DNA of 64,000 nucleotides from Aphanomyces cochlioides (taxonomy: Eukaryota; Oomycota; Saprolegniomycetes; Saprolegniales; Verrucalvaceae): the NCBI GenBank assembly GCA_019828595.1, contig JAHQRK010000016.1, positions 992,001 through 1,056,000 of the forward strand, read 5' to 3'. The stretch's first letter is position 1. Each line of letters opens with the position of its first letter. Shown here one piece after another: positions 32,636-44,185 of this stretch. The position numbers and the translations under genes were made by a program. The notes beneath the pieces were generated by a model, which had not been told where the DNA came from, did not search any database, and saw only the letters and a list, made by a program, of their open reading frames with translations.

Positions 32636-34112
32636 ATGCGCGTGGATATTCACTACGAAGAGCACATGGCGCACATGGAATACATCCTCAAGAACGCGCT
32701 CGCTGACGCGGCGAATTGGATCTCCCACGGGTTCAAAGCAGGATGGTCCATCGACGTCGACAAGCACGGATGGAGAGTCTGTTCGCGCGTCAAGGCGAAA
32801 GAGGCGACAGAACAAAAGTTTGTCTGCATGGGAAAGCTCTACGCCTCCGTGAATGCACTACGCGATGCGTTCTACGCTGACTGCGATCGCGAGTTACATG
32901 CCCTCGCGGCAGTCGTTCACGGCGACATGCTCATTGACACATCCGTTCTTAGCGTCCATGCTCGACGAACACCAGAAGATCCAGGTCGATTCTTTGGCGT
33001 TAAGTCCATGAAACTCAGTGCCAAGGGATCGGAAAGCTCGAAACGCGCGCTCCATTACGTCTACTTGGAATACTCTGGCACGTACATCGACCCACAGGGC
33101 CGCGCGACGTTCTATATCATCACCGAGCCGATCAAACAACACGCGGCTGAAAAGGTCTCCGTCGTCAAGCTATACCGTGAAAGAGCAGACGGAGCGACGG
33201 TCGATGCATTTGTCCGTGCACACGTTCACACACAAGCTGCTGGACCGGTGATGACGCTGTGGAAGGAGATGAATATGAACGTCCCGCAGTCCCTGACCAA
33301 GGACTTCTTCCCCTTGACGAAGGAAGGCTCAGTGTACGAATCGCTCGTCCTCGCGACGGGGCCATTCGCTCCGCTTTGGGACTATGGCAGGTACGTCCAT
33401 CACCTTCATGATCGCCGTGAACGAAGATTTCTGTAGGAAGAACTGCAATGTGTGTGACAAGAAGTGCAACATGTGGCGGCGGCGCCATCACTGCCGCTGC
33501 TGTGGACTCATCATGTGCTCTGGCTGCACGGTTAAGCTGCATTGTGTGAATCGACCGTCGAAGAAGAAAAAGGCGACGAAAGCGGTCGCTCATGAGAAGT
33601 TTTGCACGCGCTGTTGGGTTGAAGCCAAGACCGTGGCTCGAAAGCCGCGATGTGTCACGGCGTTCTCGACACCGATCGAGTCGCATGACAGCGCGCTGCC
33701 TGAAGATCCATCCCCCGAGGAGGACTTTGTGCTGTTGATTGATCCCCCGAGCAAGATCACCACCGCAGAATGTACGAGCAGCATGCAATGGCTTATTTTG
33801 ACCGACGGAATCTGTGGCGTAGGGTGGCAGTCCATGCGTGGTTTGAATCCCAACTGCGGCCCTGTGTGGAATGGAGATGAAGCGTCCGTTGTGTCGGTCA
33901 TGTCGTCGCATCACAGACGCACGAGTCGTCTCCACAGCCTCAATTTGATCACGACACCGTCATCGAAGGAGGAAATCGCCGCGATGATGGACGAAATGAA
34001 CGAATCGATCGCCGTGCAATCCATGCTGATTCACACCATGAGTTCCATCATGACCCCGAGAAGTCCCCTCACTTGCTCGTCCACCCTCGAAGAAGAGATT
34101 GAACTCCTCTGA
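32636..34112 (+). CDS. START-like domain and FYVE zinc-finger protein
   Basis: Two exons, 32636-33390 and 33437-34112, with a 46-nt intron (GTACGT...CTGTAG), giving 476 aa from the first in-frame ATG; more N-terminal sequence is possible. Residues about 1-245 look like the START-type lipid-binding domain common in oomycetes (GWRVCSRVKAKEATEQKF, MLIDTSVLSVH, LHYVYLEYSG, FYIITEPIK). The FYVE finger follows (CNVCDKKCNMWRRRHHCR, CCGLIMCSGC, KFCTRCW), with the basic RRRHHCR patch that binds phosphatidylinositol 3-phosphate. The usual WxxD is not clear. The tail is Ser/Thr-rich. It probably acts at endosomal membranes. Proteins of this build are greatly expanded in oomycetes. Confidence 0.85.
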
Positions 34113-34662
34113 GTTCCATCGTCGTGTGTGTGCCAAACTTAATCTATTCTGCTTAACCAAACAACGACGAAAGTCCATCTTGATGTCGTTACCGCTCGAC
34201 TTCTGTGCTCCTAGATCTTCAGGGGAAGTGCAGATCAGAGAAGCTTGAAGGGGAGCAGTTCGTGGGGTGAAGTCTCCCTAACCTGCGTCCATGAGCGACA
34301 CGTGATCTGATCTCCATGGCGCGACTGATGCAAGAGGAGCTCGTTGTGACCCATGGATGAGTGCATAGCATGGTTGCTACAGTGGGGTCGGCAGGATTCC
34401 CCTGTCGCTGCGGTCACTCGCTGCAGATGTCATTCAGGCGGTGCGTCCCACCAACGATGGAGAGCTACTGTAGCTAACGCAAGGACGACGTCAAACTGTC
34501 AACTCTGAGCTGTCGATGAGTTCACCAAGACGACATGAAGACTCTGAGCTTCAACTTGCTTGAATCTGAAGGAAGGTCCTTCCCATGACATGGACTTGAG
34601 GGGGTTCAACGTGTGGCTCCGATGGAAGTATGCATTTTGACCACTGACTTGCGGTAAACTTC
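34113..34662. other. intergenic, promoter region of the SET-MYND gene
   Basis: 550 bp without a supportable gene. No distinctive repeat was noticed. Confidence 0.4.
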
Positions 34663-37188
34663 ATGACGGACATGCAACAACTTGGCGCCGCTGGGTTATC
34701 ATGCCTTGATCCAGCGTTCCTCGACGATTTGGGCATGCAATTGGACTCTACGACAGACAGAGAAGCAGCCGTCTCCAAGCTCTTGGTCAAGACATTCACC
34801 ATCTTGTCAGATGAAGCCATTGCAAGTCAATTGAATGGCCATGTCGGTTCAACCACCGACGCGACGACGACACCAACGGAGTGGAAGGAACGAGGCAACG
34901 TCCACTTTAAGCACCAAGCATTCGATGACGCGATTGCTGCCTTCGTGCATGGTCTACGTGCTCTCGTCGTCAATTCTGCCGAGACGACGCTGCTCCAAGC
35001 TATCCTGTACGTTCAACAACATGTTTCTCTCCTCATCGATGCAGATACACGAATCGATGTGCAGCATGGCAAGCCAAGGCACAATGGAAGCATGCATTTC
35101 AAGACGCAACACGAGCCATTCAAGCTCTGCCTACGTATGCCAAAGCTTACTTCCGTCGAGCCAAAGTGTTGGAAGCATTTACCGGCGACCAACCGAAGGC
35201 AGCTCAAGCGTTTCTCCAACAAGTTCTTCACGAAGACGACGCAGACGCTCGCATCGCCAAGGACATGCTCATTTCACAGAGTCTCGTGGAAGGAACTACA
35301 GTTGACACCGAGGGAGCGGTGGTTGTTCCATCTCCAGCCGCAACCACAACCATACCCGAGACTTTTCACCACCCGCACGTTCAAGTCGCTCTGTCGACTA
35401 CCATGGGCCGCTCGCTGCAAGCTACGCAAGGAATTGCCGCTGGAACTGTCCTTCTGACAGAATCCCCGCTGGTCATGGCAGTCGTCAACTCGATGCTTTG
35501 TGCATTCTGCGGCAAACTTGCGTCAAATCCAATTCCATGCCACCACTGCACGATTGAAATCTATTGCAACGAAGACTGCCGTCGTGGATCATGGCGCTCT
35601 GGGCACTCGTTTGAATGCTCCATGCCATTTCCTCAAGACTCGGTGGCTCGCATCTACTGGCGCCTACTAAATCGCCGTCGTTTCTTCCATCTTAACGATA
35701 AGCCCAGGCCAACCAAACCAGGCCGATCAATTCGACCATGGGAACGCGAAGACCTCTCCATCCTCCATGCTCTACTGCGATTCCCTCCAGTCCGACGGTG
35801 GATTCCATCACCTTCCATCCTTGACGCAATGGAGACATGGAAACAATCACGCGACGTCTTAGCTCTGTGTAGCCAAGCATCAGCTTCACCCATTGGTCTC
35901 GTTCTTGTCCAAGCTCATATTGATCCCCTCCGAATTCATATTCGATGGTTTCGATTGCCTGGAGTTGAAGCCAAGCTAGTAGATGCTGCCTCGTGGCTCA
36001 GTGAGCTCGTTCACACGCTTGGATCACACCAGCAGCTTGTCTTTCACGCCATTGAAGACGTCGATCGGACCGCGGCACAACAAATTGGCTTTCAACCACT
36101 TGGTCAACCTGATGAATTCATTTGGCATCCCCAAGGCGACGACTTGACGCTGCAATCCCACATGGAAGATATGCCGTCCAAGGCTATCGTCGACACTATT
36201 GTCGCGGTAGCAGCTTTAGCCGTCGTGGATCCATGGCGAGTGCATCTTAAAGACGCTCCTATCGACAGCTTGACTTGGCTTTTCAAATGGGCATGTCAGC
36301 TTCCCACGAATGTCTTGGCCATTACATCCACGGAAGCGGCCCGCCGCAACGAAAATGCGTTGCAACAAGTCGAGCAGAAACGAATTGGCGTTGGAGTGTA
36401 TCCCCATGCTGCTATGATCAACCATGCGTGTGCGCCAAATGCATTCGTGCGCTTTGACGGTGCCGCGCTCAGCATCGTCGCGAGCCTGGATTTAGCTCGT
36501 GGAGACCATGTGACGATTTCATACGGCCCACATGCTTCCAAGATGGACATCGCGACGCGTCGCGCTCTGCTGCGGACCCAGTACTTCTTTGATTGCCACT
36601 GCACTGCGTGCCAAGATGAAGATGAAAATGCCAGCAACCATAGCTCCCTCCCGTCCAAGAGATTTCTCCAAGACACTCAAGCCGCAGAAGAACGTATTGC
36701 AGCGCTCATTCCTTCCAAACTTGTCGACGTACGACACATGCAACGCTGCATTAACCCAGGGGTTTCCTAGGCGGAAGCTAAGGCGCAAGTCTTGCTAGCA
36801 GCTCGCGTTGAGAATCTCCCAGCGACTCATCTGCTCGTCGGGAGAGCGTACGATCTCTTGGCACAGATTGCAGCGCTCCAAGAAGACTTTGACCAAGCTG
36901 TGGTGTACTGCGAACGATCGATTGCAGTCGTGGAGACCAAGTATGGTCCATTGGATGCTGAATTAGGTCATGAGCTCTTGAAACTTGCACAGGTAAGCAA
37001 GCAATGCTCGCTCTCCTCGCATGATGTGTTGCCACTAGTTGCTCTACAATGCAGGGCGACTCCGTGATGTCAAGGCACCACTTGCGAGAGCACGCAGTGC
37101 ATTATCATTGCATTTACCATGGGGTGATCCAACGCTCGCTGAAATTGACGAGCTCCAGGCTATCCTTGCCAATGGTACAGGGAGATGA
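34663..37188 (+). CDS. SET and MYND domain protein (SMYD-like) with N-terminal TPR
   Basis: Four exons, 34663-35006, 35045-36728, 36771-36992 and 37039-37188 (799 aa), with introns of 38-46 nt and matching phases. TPR repeats (about 65-170) include EWKERGNVHFKHQAFDDAIA, YTNRCAAWQAKAQW and AKAYFRRAKVLEAF. The MYND finger (about 265-303) is CAFCGKLASNPIPCHHC...YCNEDCRRGSWRSGHSFEC. The SET C-terminal core (about 570-630) has INHACAPNAFVRFDG, GDHVTISYG, and a post-SET CHCTACQ. Two more helical repeats end the protein. SMYD proteins methylate histone or non-histone lysines. The domain order TPR-MYND-SET resembles SMYD4. The substrate is unknown. It is convergent with the Sel1 gene, with 17 bp between stops. 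Confidence 0.9.
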
Positions 37189-37205
37189 AGCATGGGCAAA
37201 GATAG

Positions 37206-38462
37206 TCAAGTCATGGGGATGGTCATGACTGCTCGTCTCCGCTCTGTCACTTGGGCGAGCAGGTCTTTGAGCTCACGGGCAGCTCGCGTCGCTTGCTCCT
37301 CGATGGATGGATCCCGTGTCAAGACTGCTTTTTGAAACCAGTAGAGAGCTTGATCGTAGTTGATCTCGACTCCCTGGCCATGGGTGTACATAAGTCCAAG
37401 GTAATACATGGCAGGCCCATGGCCCCAGTCTGCCGCCTTCAAGTGCCGATGAGATGCTGAGATTGCAATGGAGCATGCAGAACCTTTTTGAAGAGACCAA
37501 GGGCACGCTCAAAGTCTTGAGGAAAGCCACGACCGTATGCATGCATCAATCCGAGATAGAAAGCCCCCTCTGCAATGTTCTACTCACAATGAGCAATCAC
37601 GCAGCATGCCGTGTGATACTTCAGCTGCAGCTTCAGCGTACAGTTGGGCAGCCAGCGTCAAGTTCTGAGGCACAGCGCGCCCATATTCATAAAATACACC
37701 TAGAGCATGCCGTTCAGTCTTTGAACGACTTGGATCGACCTACCTAAATGGAATTTGCCGCGGGCATTGCCTTTATCCGCAGAAGATTGAATGAGCTACC
37801 ATAATGTCAAAGACAATCACATGCGTTTGATCTACTTCAAGTGCTCGCGCCACATTCGCCTTAGTTCCACGTCCCTCTTGAAGCATCCTGGAACAAGATT
37901 TCAATTTGCCAAGGGGGGGAGGACTGACGTGCCCAGGAGCCATTGACTGTCAGCATGCCCTCGATTCGCCGCGGCGTTCAAGAGCGAGTATGCTATTGAA
38001 TCATCTTGCTCTATTCCTACGACAGGGACGAATTCATTCACGTGTCTTGGCGCTTTTCTCTACCACCATCGCCAGTATGAAGCAAGAGTCCGAGGGTGAA
38101 CTGCGCTTCCAAGTGTCGTTCGGCTGCTGCTTTGCGGAAGAAGCGGACAGCAGCTTCTTTGTCCCGAGTGACGCCATGGCCATAGTATTGCATCAATCCA
38201 AAGAGGTACATCGCTTCTACAACGAGAAAGACAACAAAGTCGCGGGGGAGATCCAACAATTCAAACCTGGTTTCTCTTGGTGAACGCCTGTCATGATCTG
38301 TCGCAGCGCACCTTCATGCATGGGCGCATTGGGATTCGAGAGATCCAAACCGTACTTCTTTCCAAGGTCGAGCTGCAGCGCCGCGAATGTCGTCGTCCAT
38401 CGCCAGACAAAGAATACGAGCCACACGAGCAAGCCGCGACGGTTCATCCGACGATCTTGCAC
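37206..38462 (-). CDS. Sel1-repeat protein with N-terminal signal sequence
   Basis: About eight short exons can be followed from 38462 (MQDRRMNRRGLL; ATG 38447 is the alternative start) to the stop at 37206. Seven small introns of roughly 40-55 nt separate blocks that each read as a Sel1 repeat: EAMYLFGLMQYYGHGVTRDK, DSIAYSLLNAAANRGHADSQ, LIQSSADKGNARGKFHLG, GVFYEYGRAVPQNLTLAAQL, GAFYLGLMHAYGRGFPQDF, KAADWGHGPAMYYLGLMYTH. The first exon encodes a hydrophobic leader (RRGLLVWLVFFVWRW), suggesting secretion or ER location, as in SEL1/Hrd3 relatives. It is too short for full SEL1L and lacks a visible C-terminal membrane anchor. The promoter is shared with PFKFB. Confidence 0.82.
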
Positions 38463-38478
38463 GCAACATCGGACAACC

Positions 38479-38546
38479 TTGAACCGGTTCAGTGAACCGG
38501 ACTTTGAACCGGTTCAGTGAACCGGACTTTGAACCGGTTCAGTGAA
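38479..38546. repeat. 25-bp tandem repeat of a palindrome in a divergent promoter
   Basis: Two full and one partial copy of TTGAACCGGTTCAGTGAACC plus GGACT (25 bp). Each holds the perfect palindrome GAACCGGTTC, and the inter-unit GTGAACCGGAC supplies a half-like site. It lies in the 122-bp gap between the start codons of the Sel1 gene (minus) and PFKFB (plus), so it may be a shared operator for a dimeric regulator. It could also be a local tandem duplication. Confidence 0.8.
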
Positions 38547-38584
38547 GACAGTCATTTTTCAATTTCCACGCAGCAACACAGAAC

Positions 38585-41048
38585 ATGCCAGTGTGTCCCG
38601 CGCTCTTTCGATGGGGACATCACTGCGAGAACGTCAGTTTGGCCGGATCCTTCAACAAGTACGTATATTCCATCTCCCTCTTAATTCTCTGGATGATTGA
38701 CGCACATGATGTAGCTGGGGAGACAAATATCCGATGGAGAAGCAGCCAGACGGGACATATTCGATCGTCTTGGATCTCCCCCCAGGTCTCTATCGATTCA
38801 AGTTTTTCGTCGACGAGAAATCGTGGAAATATGACCCGGATTTTGCTTTTGCTCCTGATGCATACGGCAACTTGAATAATTTCATCACGATCGTGGAATC
38901 GACGACAGGTGAAGTCCAAGTACCGATCCCGACCATGATTCGTGGATCCGATGGCAATGCGACCCCTACGATGAACCCAGCGGCAACGATTGCATCGCAA
39001 GAAGTGCGAAAGCTGACGAAACCGCCTACAATTCTTCCACAGACACTAACGCGTCGTCCAAGCACGAATGCATTTTCGCCGCGTGTCAAGACCCCATCCG
39101 AAGTCAAAGGATTGCCTCCGGCTATTATCAAACGCGATGTAAGTGATGCGAACATTTTTAGGCTTAATATTTGACTAGTCTGTGATCCGCTCCGATGATG
39201 CTGAGTATGGATTGAACGTGACGGAAGAACAACTTGCCAATCGATCCCACCGAACATCGTCTGCGGGATCAATTCCACGTTCGAAGAGCGAGGAGTCGCT
39301 CAAATCACTTGCTACGGATGTTGCAGAGAAACTGACGTACGCAGCACCAAAGAGATCATCGTTTGTGCGCGAATTCAGCCAAACCAGCATTTTGCTGGCA
39401 GCCCGAACCGAGGTACTTCAAGATCATAAATACGTTTCTCAGGACATGTATTAGCATTTTGGTGGTGACCTGGTTACTCAGGAGCATCAAACGCGCCAAA
39501 AGGTATACTGAAATAACTACTGAGTAGAGCTTATGGGCCTTTAGGATGGCGGACATCGATCGACACTCTCGTATCCAGTCTCAATGACCAACGATGCCCA
39601 GCAGCGCAGCGGCAAACTACTTATCGTCCTCGTGGGTCTACCTGGGCGTGGCAAGACATTCATCGGCCACGTACTTGCACGTCATGTACGCTCAAAGATG
39701 TATCCTACATTGTCTGACGAACGTTTCACAGTTGACTTGGATGGGACATGCTACACGCGTCTTCAACGTCAGCGAATACCGTCGCAACATGGTTGGGGCT
39801 GACAAAAAACATGACTTTTGGAATCCCGACAACGCAACGGATTCACAAAAGCGTGCTGAGGTAACAAATGCATTACGTAATAATTTAAGAGCTCCACCTA
39901 GATTGGTGAGCGATGCTTAAGTGATGCATTGGATGCACTTGAGACCGATTCTTGCACTTGTGCTGTGTTCGACGCGACAAATGCCAGTGTCAATGTACGA
40001 GTCTCTGATCTTCCTTTCTAAGTCTTGCCAACAGCGCCGACAATTAGTTCGCCAGCAAGCAGCAAAGCGTCGCTTTACGTATGAAGTATTGTTTATCGAG
40101 TCAATTTGCAACGACCCCGAGCTCATTGCGATTTCGATCAACGAAATGAAGCTCAATTCGCAAGACTACACTCACAATACACTGGACGAAGTGACTTCAG
40201 ACTATCACAAGCGCATTGAACATTACCGTGATATTTACAAACCTCTCGATGAATCGGAGCAGTGTTCATTCATCAAGGCATGCTCAATCATCTGCATGTG
40301 ATTGACCAATGTGATAGATCATTGATGTCGGCCGCCAAATCTTTTGTAACCAAGTCTATGGCTACCTCCAGTCGCGTATCATGTTTTTGATGGCGAATCT
40401 GCAACTCCGTCCACGACCTATATGGCTCAGCCGCCACGGTGAAAGCGTTTACAACACTCAGGTCTGAAGCTAATCTGCTATATCTCGCTCACCTCCTTGA
40501 AATGTTAGGGCTTGATTGGTGGCGACTCGCCGCTCAGTCCATGGGGAGTCAAATATGCTCAGCAGCTGGACAAGTTTATTCAGGCACATTACCCTCCTGA
40601 CACACCATTGAGTGTATGGACGTCGACGATGACTCGCACGGGTCAAACTGTCGAGCGAATTGCAGCACACGGTCGCATTGTTGTCAAGTGGAAGCAGTTG
40701 GATGAGATCGACGCAGGCATTTGTGACGGTATGACATACGAGCAAGTGGCTCAGCAGCTTCCAGACGAATACCTCGCTCGCAAGACCAACAAATTGCATT
40801 ACCGCTACCCACGTGGCGAGTCATATCAAGACGTGATCCACCGCTTGGAGCCCGTCATCACCGAACTAATGCGTTTGGACCGTCCCGTCTTGATTGTTGC
40901 CCACCAAGCCATTCTGCGTGTCTTGTACGCATACTTGACGAACAAACACCCTGAAGAGTGCCCTACCATTGATATTCCTCTCCATGTCGTGATTCAAATC
41001 ACACCAAAAGCATATCATTGCGAAGAGGTGTGGCACCATCCACTATAG
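38585..41048 (+). CDS. PFKFB: 6-phosphofructo-2-kinase/fructose-2,6-bisphosphatase with N-terminal glycogen-binding module
   Basis: Ten exons fit: 38585-38658, 38715-39138, 39179-39412, 39455-39502, 39545-39685, 39732-39860, 39902-39994, 40035-40277, 40318-40461, 40509-41048 (689 aa). Residues 1-75 are an AMPK1-CBM/CBM48 fold (CENVSLAGSFNNWGDKYPM, GLYRFKFFVDEKSW). A Ser/Thr-rich linker with many SxSxE-like sites follows. The 2-kinase domain has Walker A VGLPGRGKTF (about 290), RVFNVSEYRR, NPDNATDSQKRAE and CAVFDATNA. The phosphatase has LSRHGES (about 500), GGDSPLSPWG, the catalytic Glu region DEIDAGICDGMTYEQ, RYPRGESYQDV and VAHQAILRVL. It sets fructose-2,6-bisphosphate levels in the cytosol. 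The CBM implies tethering to glucan. The eighth intron appears to be GC-AG. Confidence 0.93.
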
Positions 41049-42300
41049 GCACTCACTCGTTTAATTCTGCAAATAAATACTACTAGTACCAAACTGGATC
41101 AAAACCAATGTTTCAAGCGCATGACGTCCACTTGAGCCGTACTCAGCAAGCTCGTCAGATGCGATGTATAATCATTTGCATCAATTTTCATCTTGTGCAT
41201 TTGTCTTCTTTGTAGTCGGTTGTGGAGAGCAGCGAAATTTTGCACGTTTGGAATGTTGACAAGTAGATGCAGCACCACTGTCGGCGAGATTTCGGCGCCT
41301 GTTGAGCTGAGCATTACTGGCAAGTGAGGACACTCAACTCACACAGTGTTCTCACGTTCCTTTTTAGTCAGGCTTCTCGGGGGAAATCCCCCCGGCACCA
41401 GAGTATTCCCCCCTTCAGCTGCCCTCCAACTTCAAATGCTACTATCGCACTTGTGTGATCGAACCATCAAAGTGCGAGAACAGGGCCTTGCGGTTGATTT
41501 AAGACAACAACAAATTTTTCTCGAGGGAGCATCGCAAGATTCGCAATGTACACAAAAACCATGTATGTATTTACTTCTTTAACACTCAGGAAGCCCAAAT
41601 AGGCTCTGTCTCGATGCGATGAGCGTGGGGGGATGAGCTTCATCATTCGGGGGAACCTTAACGAACAGCCCAAGCCCTGCTTGAAATTTCGCGCAGGGCT
41701 CGGGCAATTGATAAAATTCCCAATACTTTATTGAAAGCCTCGTACAAGGTGAGCCCGCTAACTTCCAATCCTGAAGCTCATAACAAGCTTGGCGAGGCGC
41801 TAAAATGTGAAGGAATACCAGTAGATGTCAGTAATGCCTCTCGTCAAGTCGCAGTCATTTCAGACGTTCGTTCGAAAATTGCGCTTTACTTAGAGGAACA
41901 AAGGTCGAACTCGAATTAAAAGAGACAAACACTGCGGACGCGCCTTCCGTATAAAAAGGAGACAAATTGACTGTTTTAGTCTCTGTTTTACTTCAAGGAA
42001 TGTATGTAATTTAAAATTTGAACACTGCAACAAAGGAGACATTTCAGGAGTCTCAATAAATCTTTATAAAATAGAGACTAAATTGTGCATAATTATTGGA
42101 ATTAAAATAGTTCACTCTTTAATGTACGCTTTGGTGCTTTGAATCCATAACATTGAAATTCAACTCGGGTTTACAAAAACCAAGATGTTTCAGCATTTTG
42201 GACAATAAATTGATGCGATTTATCCGGCTGATCGACAACACGAAATGGTCATTTCCGAGTTCATTTTTCAATTTCCTCGACAGCGAAACACACCAAAGCA
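41049..42300. other. intergenic; decayed ORF fragments and GC-rich palindromes
   Basis: No intact gene. A minus-strand frame 41099-41323 (GAEISPTVVLHLLVNIPNVQ, ALHNRLQRRQMHK) vaguely resembles retrotransposon gag but is too short to assign. A plus-strand frame 41731-41919 (EAHNKLGEALKCEGIPVDVS) is unassigned. GGGGGAAATCCCCC near 41382 and AGCCCTGC...GCAGGGCT near 41670-41700 are short inverted repeats. This may be a graveyard of old insertions. Confidence 0.35.
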
Positions 42301-42858
42301 ATGGTCACTTGCTGCTTTCACCGCTGTCTTGAGACTGCCCGTCCTGGGAAACCTCAATGCGAAAAACACAAGAAAAAGCGTATGTGCACGGTGGCGGGAT
42401 GTGTCAACCAAGCCAACAAACACCGCTTGTGCGTATCCCATGGTGCTCGCAAAGGCGTGTGCAAAGTGGCAGGCTGCAACAATGAAAACCTTCGCGTTGA
42501 CGGAAAATGCTTCACGCACTCTAAATCACCTAATGCTGCAGCTGCTGCGGCGACCATGACACGAGTCACAACTGCTACACAACGCAAGTTGCAGCGGACA
42601 ACCACACAACAAAAGTACTCGCCTCCTCTTGATCCGCTTGAACCACCTTGTTCGGTCTTTGAATGGTCGAATTTCATGGACGAGCTTGCTGAAATCCATG
42701 CTGCCGTGGACATGCCATGGTACGAACTCGAGTTGTTTGGCACGACGCATGACCACAACGATGGAGAGTTTGATTCTTGGTTTGAAGATGAAAGTTATAT
42801 CTCCAGTGGCAATGAATCAGATGATCTGTTACAGATCAACGGCTGGTGCGCGCTGTAG
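42301..42858 (+). CDS. WRKY19-like zinc-finger protein, short paralogue
   Basis: A single exon of 185 aa from ATG 42301. Three Cys/His repeats fill residues 1-75: CFHRCLETARPGKPQCEKH, CTVAGCVNQANKHRLCVSH, CKVAGCNNENLRVDGKCFTH, joined by GARKGV. An Ala run and an acidic, aromatic C-terminal half follow (WSNFMDELAEIHAAVD, DGEFDSWFEDESYISSGNES), which looks like a transcriptional activation region. It is closest to the next gene at 43661. A tandem duplication is likely. The role is inferred to be gene regulation and is unproven. Confidence 0.82.
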   Translation: MVTCCFHRCLETARPGKPQCEKHKKKRMCTVAGCVNQANKHRLCVSHGARKGVCKVAGCNNENLRVDGKCFTHSKSPNAAAAAATMTRVTTATQRKLQRTTTQQKYSPPLDPLEPPCSVFEWSNFMDELAEIHAAVDMPWYELELFGTTHDHNDGEFDSWFEDESYISSGNESDDLLQINGWCAL

Positions 42859-43660
42859 ACGAAAGTCGTCAACCTGAACATAACACAAGCAGCCAACATG
42901 CAGCCATTAGACCGAAGCACTCCATCGTCATGCCGATTCATTCTCAACAATCTTGGAAAACAAAAACACAATTCATTTGAAAAAGAAAATTCGACAAGAA
43001 AAAATATTGATTGGTTAAAAAATGCTAAAAAGTCTCGATTTATGCCATTTGAAGCAATTTTATTGGATAAAAATAAATTAAATACATTTGTCTCGTTAAT
43101 TATTGCGACACCTTGTCAACAAAACGACCATCAATCACGGCAGTGGGCGTGACAGCGGTTCACCAAGGCACAAGCCCGACGACGGGGAGAACAAAGAGCA
43201 AAGCCGGTTTATATACATAGCAACTCTTCGACAACTCTGTCGCCTTGAGACAACAGAAGAGTCAGCGCTTTCCACCAGTGGTGCTGCGACCACCATTGGC
43301 AATAAATTCTGGCCAACGAGCCGTCGACCAAATATTTCAACTTTCTCGCCATGGCTTACTTGTCTCCATAACACCTGCAAGTACCGATGTTCATTCGTGT
43401 GCTTGTAGCCTGGGAGTACAAGTTGGAGTCGAACTGACGTATACTTAAAAGCGCACGATTGTGGAGCCAGCTAAATTCTCGATTGTGTCGTCCACACCTT
43501 GGGAATGAATTGCGCACTTGGGACACTTTTTGAACGAAAACCAGCGTGGACTGTTGGTATAAGCTCGAGTTGTTTGCAAGTTTAGAGAATTTCAAAGGCA
43601 ACGCAGCACCTCCCCACGGAAATCCAACTCGCTTGCTGCTCCATCAATATCCAATTTACA
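42859..43660. other. intergenic between WRKY-like paralogues
   Basis: AT-rich at 42.95-43.12 kb, otherwise mixed. No supportable gene; contains the promoter of the 43661 gene. Confidence 0.4.
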
Positions 43661-44185
43661 ATGTCGTGCATGTTTTGCAACCAACCAGCCTTGACTGGGA
43701 AGACGCTCTGCTTTCAACACCGAAAGAAGAAGCCATGTTCGGTGCCTGATTGCATGAACCAAGTTAACAAAAAGAACCTCTGCGTTCGCCACGGAGCTCG
43801 CAAGGGGGAATGCAAGATGCCAGATTGCACCAACAAAAAACTACGGGTTGGTGGATATTGCTACCAGCATCAAGACCAAAGAGCAGCGCCATCTTCTGAC
43901 CCAGAGACTCGCACCCAATCCGCAGTAATACGATGTGCGAAACGCGAAACGCATAAACAAGAGTATGCTCAAGTTGATTCTGCAGCACCGGTCGATAATA
44001 CCCTCCTCGACTTGTGGAGCGAATTCTCACTCAGCGAAGACGACGACATTTCACCGGCCGACACGCCCATTCCAGTCGTACCGATGGACGAAGAGGAAGA
44101 CCTGACGAACTTCATGCAAGACATGTCGAATTTCATGGTAGATCTCTCCAACTTTATGCTCGAGCAAGGCATGATCTCCGAGTGA
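43661..44185 (+). CDS. WRKY19-like zinc-finger protein, short paralogue
   Basis: A single exon of 174 aa from ATG 43661. It has the same three-repeat layout as the gene at 42301: CMFCNQPALTGKTLCFQH, CSVPDCMNQVNKKNLCVRH, CKMPDCTNKKLRVGGYCYQH with GARKGE linkers. The C-terminal half is acidic and ends in a threefold repeat, LTNFMQDMSNFMVDLSNFML, suggesting an amphipathic activation or dimerisation segment. Conservation of the Cys/His positions between the two neighbours, with divergent tails, indicates an old tandem duplication. Confidence 0.82.
   Translation: MSCMFCNQPALTGKTLCFQHRKKKPCSVPDCMNQVNKKNLCVRHGARKGECKMPDCTNKKLRVGGYCYQHQDQRAAPSSDPETRTQSAVIRCAKRETHKQEYAQVDSAAPVDNTLLDLWSEFSLSEDDDISPADTPIPVVPMDEEEDLTNFMQDMSNFMVDLSNFMLEQGMISE

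Noticed and set aside
38479..38546. CRISPR-like array
   Set aside because: Units are adjacent without spacers, only about 2.7 copies, and the context is a eukaryotic promoter.
40278..40300. Stop codon after FIKACSIICM as the end of the PFKFB kinase part
   Set aside because: The downstream sequence continues the family without loss, and a 40-nt GC-AG intron restores the expected join.
41099..41323. Retrotransposon gag gene
   Set aside because: Only a 74-codon stretch with vague similarity and no neighbouring pol, LTR or zinc knuckle.
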